Part shown: positions 62,854 through 64,000 of the stretch, one piece after another
Position numbering within the stretch: the first letter of the stretch is position 1
How the letters are laid out: each line of letters starts with the position of its first letter
NCBI RefSeq assembly: GCF_011395035.1
Contig: NZ_CP024768.1
Location: 798,603 to 862,602 of the forward strand
Source: Pantoea cypripedii
GTDB taxonomy: Bacteria; Pseudomonadota; Gammaproteobacteria; Enterobacterales; Enterobacteriaceae
Length of the DNA stretch: 64,000 nucleotides
Direction of reading: 5' to 3'
Translations under genes and position numbers: made by a program
Notes under the pieces: model-generated
What the model was told of the DNA's origin: nothing
The model's database searches: none
The model's input: only the letters and a program-made list of their open reading frames with translations

Positions 62854-63414
62854 GTGGCGAACAAAGTCCCGGCTATTTTTCTTGATCGTGATGGCACATT
62901 GAATGTCGATCACGGCTATGTTCATGAGATCGATAATTTTCAGTTTATTGAAGGCACCATTGAGGCGCTACAGGCCCTGAAAAAAATGGGCTTTGCGTTA
63001 GTACTGGTGACCAATCAGTCGGGCATTGCGCGCGGCATGTTTACTGAAGACCAGTTTATGCAATTGACCGAGTGGATGGACTGGTCGCTGGCAGACCGTG
63101 ATGTTGATCTCGACGGTATCTATTTTTGCCCGCATCTGCCGGATGCGACGGTTGAAGCCTATCGTCAGCAATGTGATTGCCGTAAACCACAACCGGGCAT
63201 GCTGCTTTCGGCGCAGGAACATTTGCATATCGATATGGCCGCTTCTTATATGGTTGGCGACAAACTGGAAGATATGCAGGCAGCGCAGGCGGCTGGTGTA
63301 GGGACTAAAGTGCTGGTACGTACTGGCAAACCGGTGACAGCGGAAGGCGAAGCGGTGGCGGATTGGGTAATTGATAGCCTGGCTGACCTGCCAGCACGCA
63401 TTAAAAAGGGCTAA
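62854..63414 (+). CDS. gmhB: D-glycero-beta-D-manno-heptose 1,7-bisphosphate 7-phosphatase
   Basis: HAD phosphatase making heptose 1-phosphate for ADP-heptose and the lipopolysaccharide inner core. Nucleophile and acid are Asp11 and Asp13 in FLDRDGT, and the zinc loop is CPHLPD...CDCRKP. MVGDKLEDMQAA is the fourth motif. The GTG start at 62854 has AGGAG 8 bases upstream and gives 186 residues (E. coli 191); an upstream ATG at 62803 adds residues not in the family. It is divergent from metNIQ and directly before the rRNA operon, as before rrnH in E. coli. Confidence 0.95.
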   Translation: MANKVPAIFLDRDGTLNVDHGYVHEIDNFQFIEGTIEALQALKKMGFALVLVTNQSGIARGMFTEDQFMQLTEWMDWSLADRDVDLDGIYFCPHLPDATVEAYRQQCDCRKPQPGMLLSAQEHLHIDMAASYMVGDKLEDMQAAQAAGVGTKVLVRTGKPVTAEGEAVADWVIDSLADLPARIKKG

Positions 63415-63444
63415 AAACGGGCCTTTTGCACAAATTTCAGCCGA

Positions 63445-63497
63445 ACAGTAAAAAAGTTGAAATTTGCGCTTGCGCTTCGTCAGAGTCTCCCTATAAT
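63445..63497 (+). promoter_or_regulatory. rRNA operon promoter P1 with UP-like element
   Basis: TTGCGC (63470-63475), 16 bases, perfect TATAAT (63492-63497). An A/T-rich stretch (63445-63466, AACAGTAAAAAAG and following) lies at the UP-element position. It is the typical strong growth-rate-controlled P1. Confidence 0.85.
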
Positions 63498-63590
63498 TCG
63501 CCTCCACTGACACGGCAAAGCGGCAACGCAGACGGTCAGCGAGGGACGAAGTGATTCATCCCGCCGGAGAAAGTCGCTGAAAAAAAGTGA

Positions 63591-63618
63591 TTGACTCTGA
63601 AGGAGGAAAGCGTAATAT
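63591..63618 (+). promoter_or_regulatory. rRNA operon promoter P2
   Basis: TTGACT (63591-63596), 16 bases, TAATAT (63613-63618), about 120 bases after P1 as in other enterobacterial rrn operons. Confidence 0.85.
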
Positions 63619-63796
63619 ACGCCACCTCGCGACAGACGGTTAACCCGCTGTTCGCACCGCTCTTTAACAATTTATCAGACAATCTGTGTGGGCACTCGCA
63701 GGATTGATATCAAAAGTCCACGGACTTAAAAAATATCAAGTCTCAAGAGTGAACACGTAATTCATTACGAAGTTTAATTCTTTGAGCATCAAACTT
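63619..63796 (+). promoter_or_regulatory. 16S leader with boxA antitermination site
   Basis: The transcribed leader carries boxA GCTCTTTAACAA (63659-63670), the NusB/NusE binding site for rRNA antitermination. The 5' half of the 16S processing stalk follows (GTGTGGGCACTCGCAG region, 63688 onward), the RNase III substrate after pairing with the 3' flank outside this window. Confidence 0.8.
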
Positions 63797-64000
63797 AAAT
63801 TGAAGAGTTTGATCATGGCTCAGATTGAACGCTGGCGGCAGGCCTAACACATGCAAGTCGAACGGTAGCACAGAGGAGCTTGCTCCTTGGGTGACGAGTG
63901 GCGGACGGGTGAGTAATGTCTGGGGATCTGCCCGATGGAGGGGGATAACTACTGGAAACGGTAGCTAATACCGCATAACGTCGCAAGACCAAAGTGGGGG
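63797..64000 (+). rRNA. rrs: 16S ribosomal RNA (5' part, runs off the window)
   Basis: It begins AAATTGAAGAGTTTGATCAT, the enterobacterial mature 5' end, and contains GCTCAGATTGAACGCTGGCG and GGCGGACGGGTGAGTAATG. Only 204 bases are present. The V1 hairpin (GCACAGAGGAGCTTGCTCC) looks like Pantoea/Erwinia from memory. Confidence 0.98.

Noticed and set aside
63405..63436. Terminator after gmhB
   Set aside because: Only AAAGG/CCTTT pairs across a long loop, too weak to call.

Overview
The window comes from an enterobacterium, most likely Pantoea or a close relative in the Erwiniaceae. Almost every gene has a clear Escherichia coli counterpart, and the order hrpB-mrcB-fhuACDB-hemL-erpA ... dapD-glnD-map-rpsB-tsf-pyrH-frr-dxr-uppS-cdsA-rseP-bamA-skp-lpxD-fabZ-lpxA-lpxB-rnhB-dnaE-accA ... 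ldcC-tilS ... proS-trmO-rcsF-metQIN-gmhB-rrs is close to the corresponding E. coli arc. The 16S fragment at the right end also looks Pantoea-like. The genus call is inference from memory; no search was run.

Layout. 1-12.4 kb: helicase HrpB (5' end cut off), the cell wall synthase PBP1b, the ferrichrome uptake operon fhuACDB behind a Fur-type site, and hemL. 12.5-20.5 kb: erpA, a small secreted protein where E. coli has yadS, mtnN-btuF, dgt, degP with a textbook sigma-E promoter, and cdaR translationally coupled to an alginate-lyase-family gene. 20.5-26 kb: yaeH, dapD, a REP-type inverted repeat, glnD and map, all leftward. 26-45.7 kb: one long rightward run that builds ribosomes (rpsB, tsf, frr), UMP (pyrH), isoprenoid carrier lipid (dxr, uppS), phospholipid (cdsA), envelope machinery (rseP, bamA, skp), lipid A (lpxD, fabZ, lpxA, lpxB), then rnhB, dnaE and accA.

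45.9-51.5 kb is the foreign part: two large, AT-rich tandem paralogues (983 and 854 residues) wedged between accA and ldcC. Both carry an OTU deubiquitinase-like Cys signature (ADGNCLFRA), and the His-type block (I.LRRSRP.GLEHYQLI) lies immediately BEFORE the Cys block. In ordinary OTU proteases it lies about a hundred residues after it. I read this as a circularly permuted OTU-fold cysteine protease in a large effector-like protein, present as a duplicated pair. This is the most interesting system in the window.

51.6-64 kb: constitutive lysine decarboxylase, a VOC protein, tilS, a small c-type cytochrome, rof-yaeP, arfB (yaeQ and nlpE, its E. coli neighbours, are not here), proS, trmO-rcsF, the methionine importer metNIQ under tandem Met boxes, gmhB, and finally the P1/P2 promoters, leader and first 204 bases of a 16S rRNA gene. 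I saw no tRNA gene, CRISPR array, insertion sequence or integrase. Intergenic gaps not listed as features are short and hold nothing I could identify.
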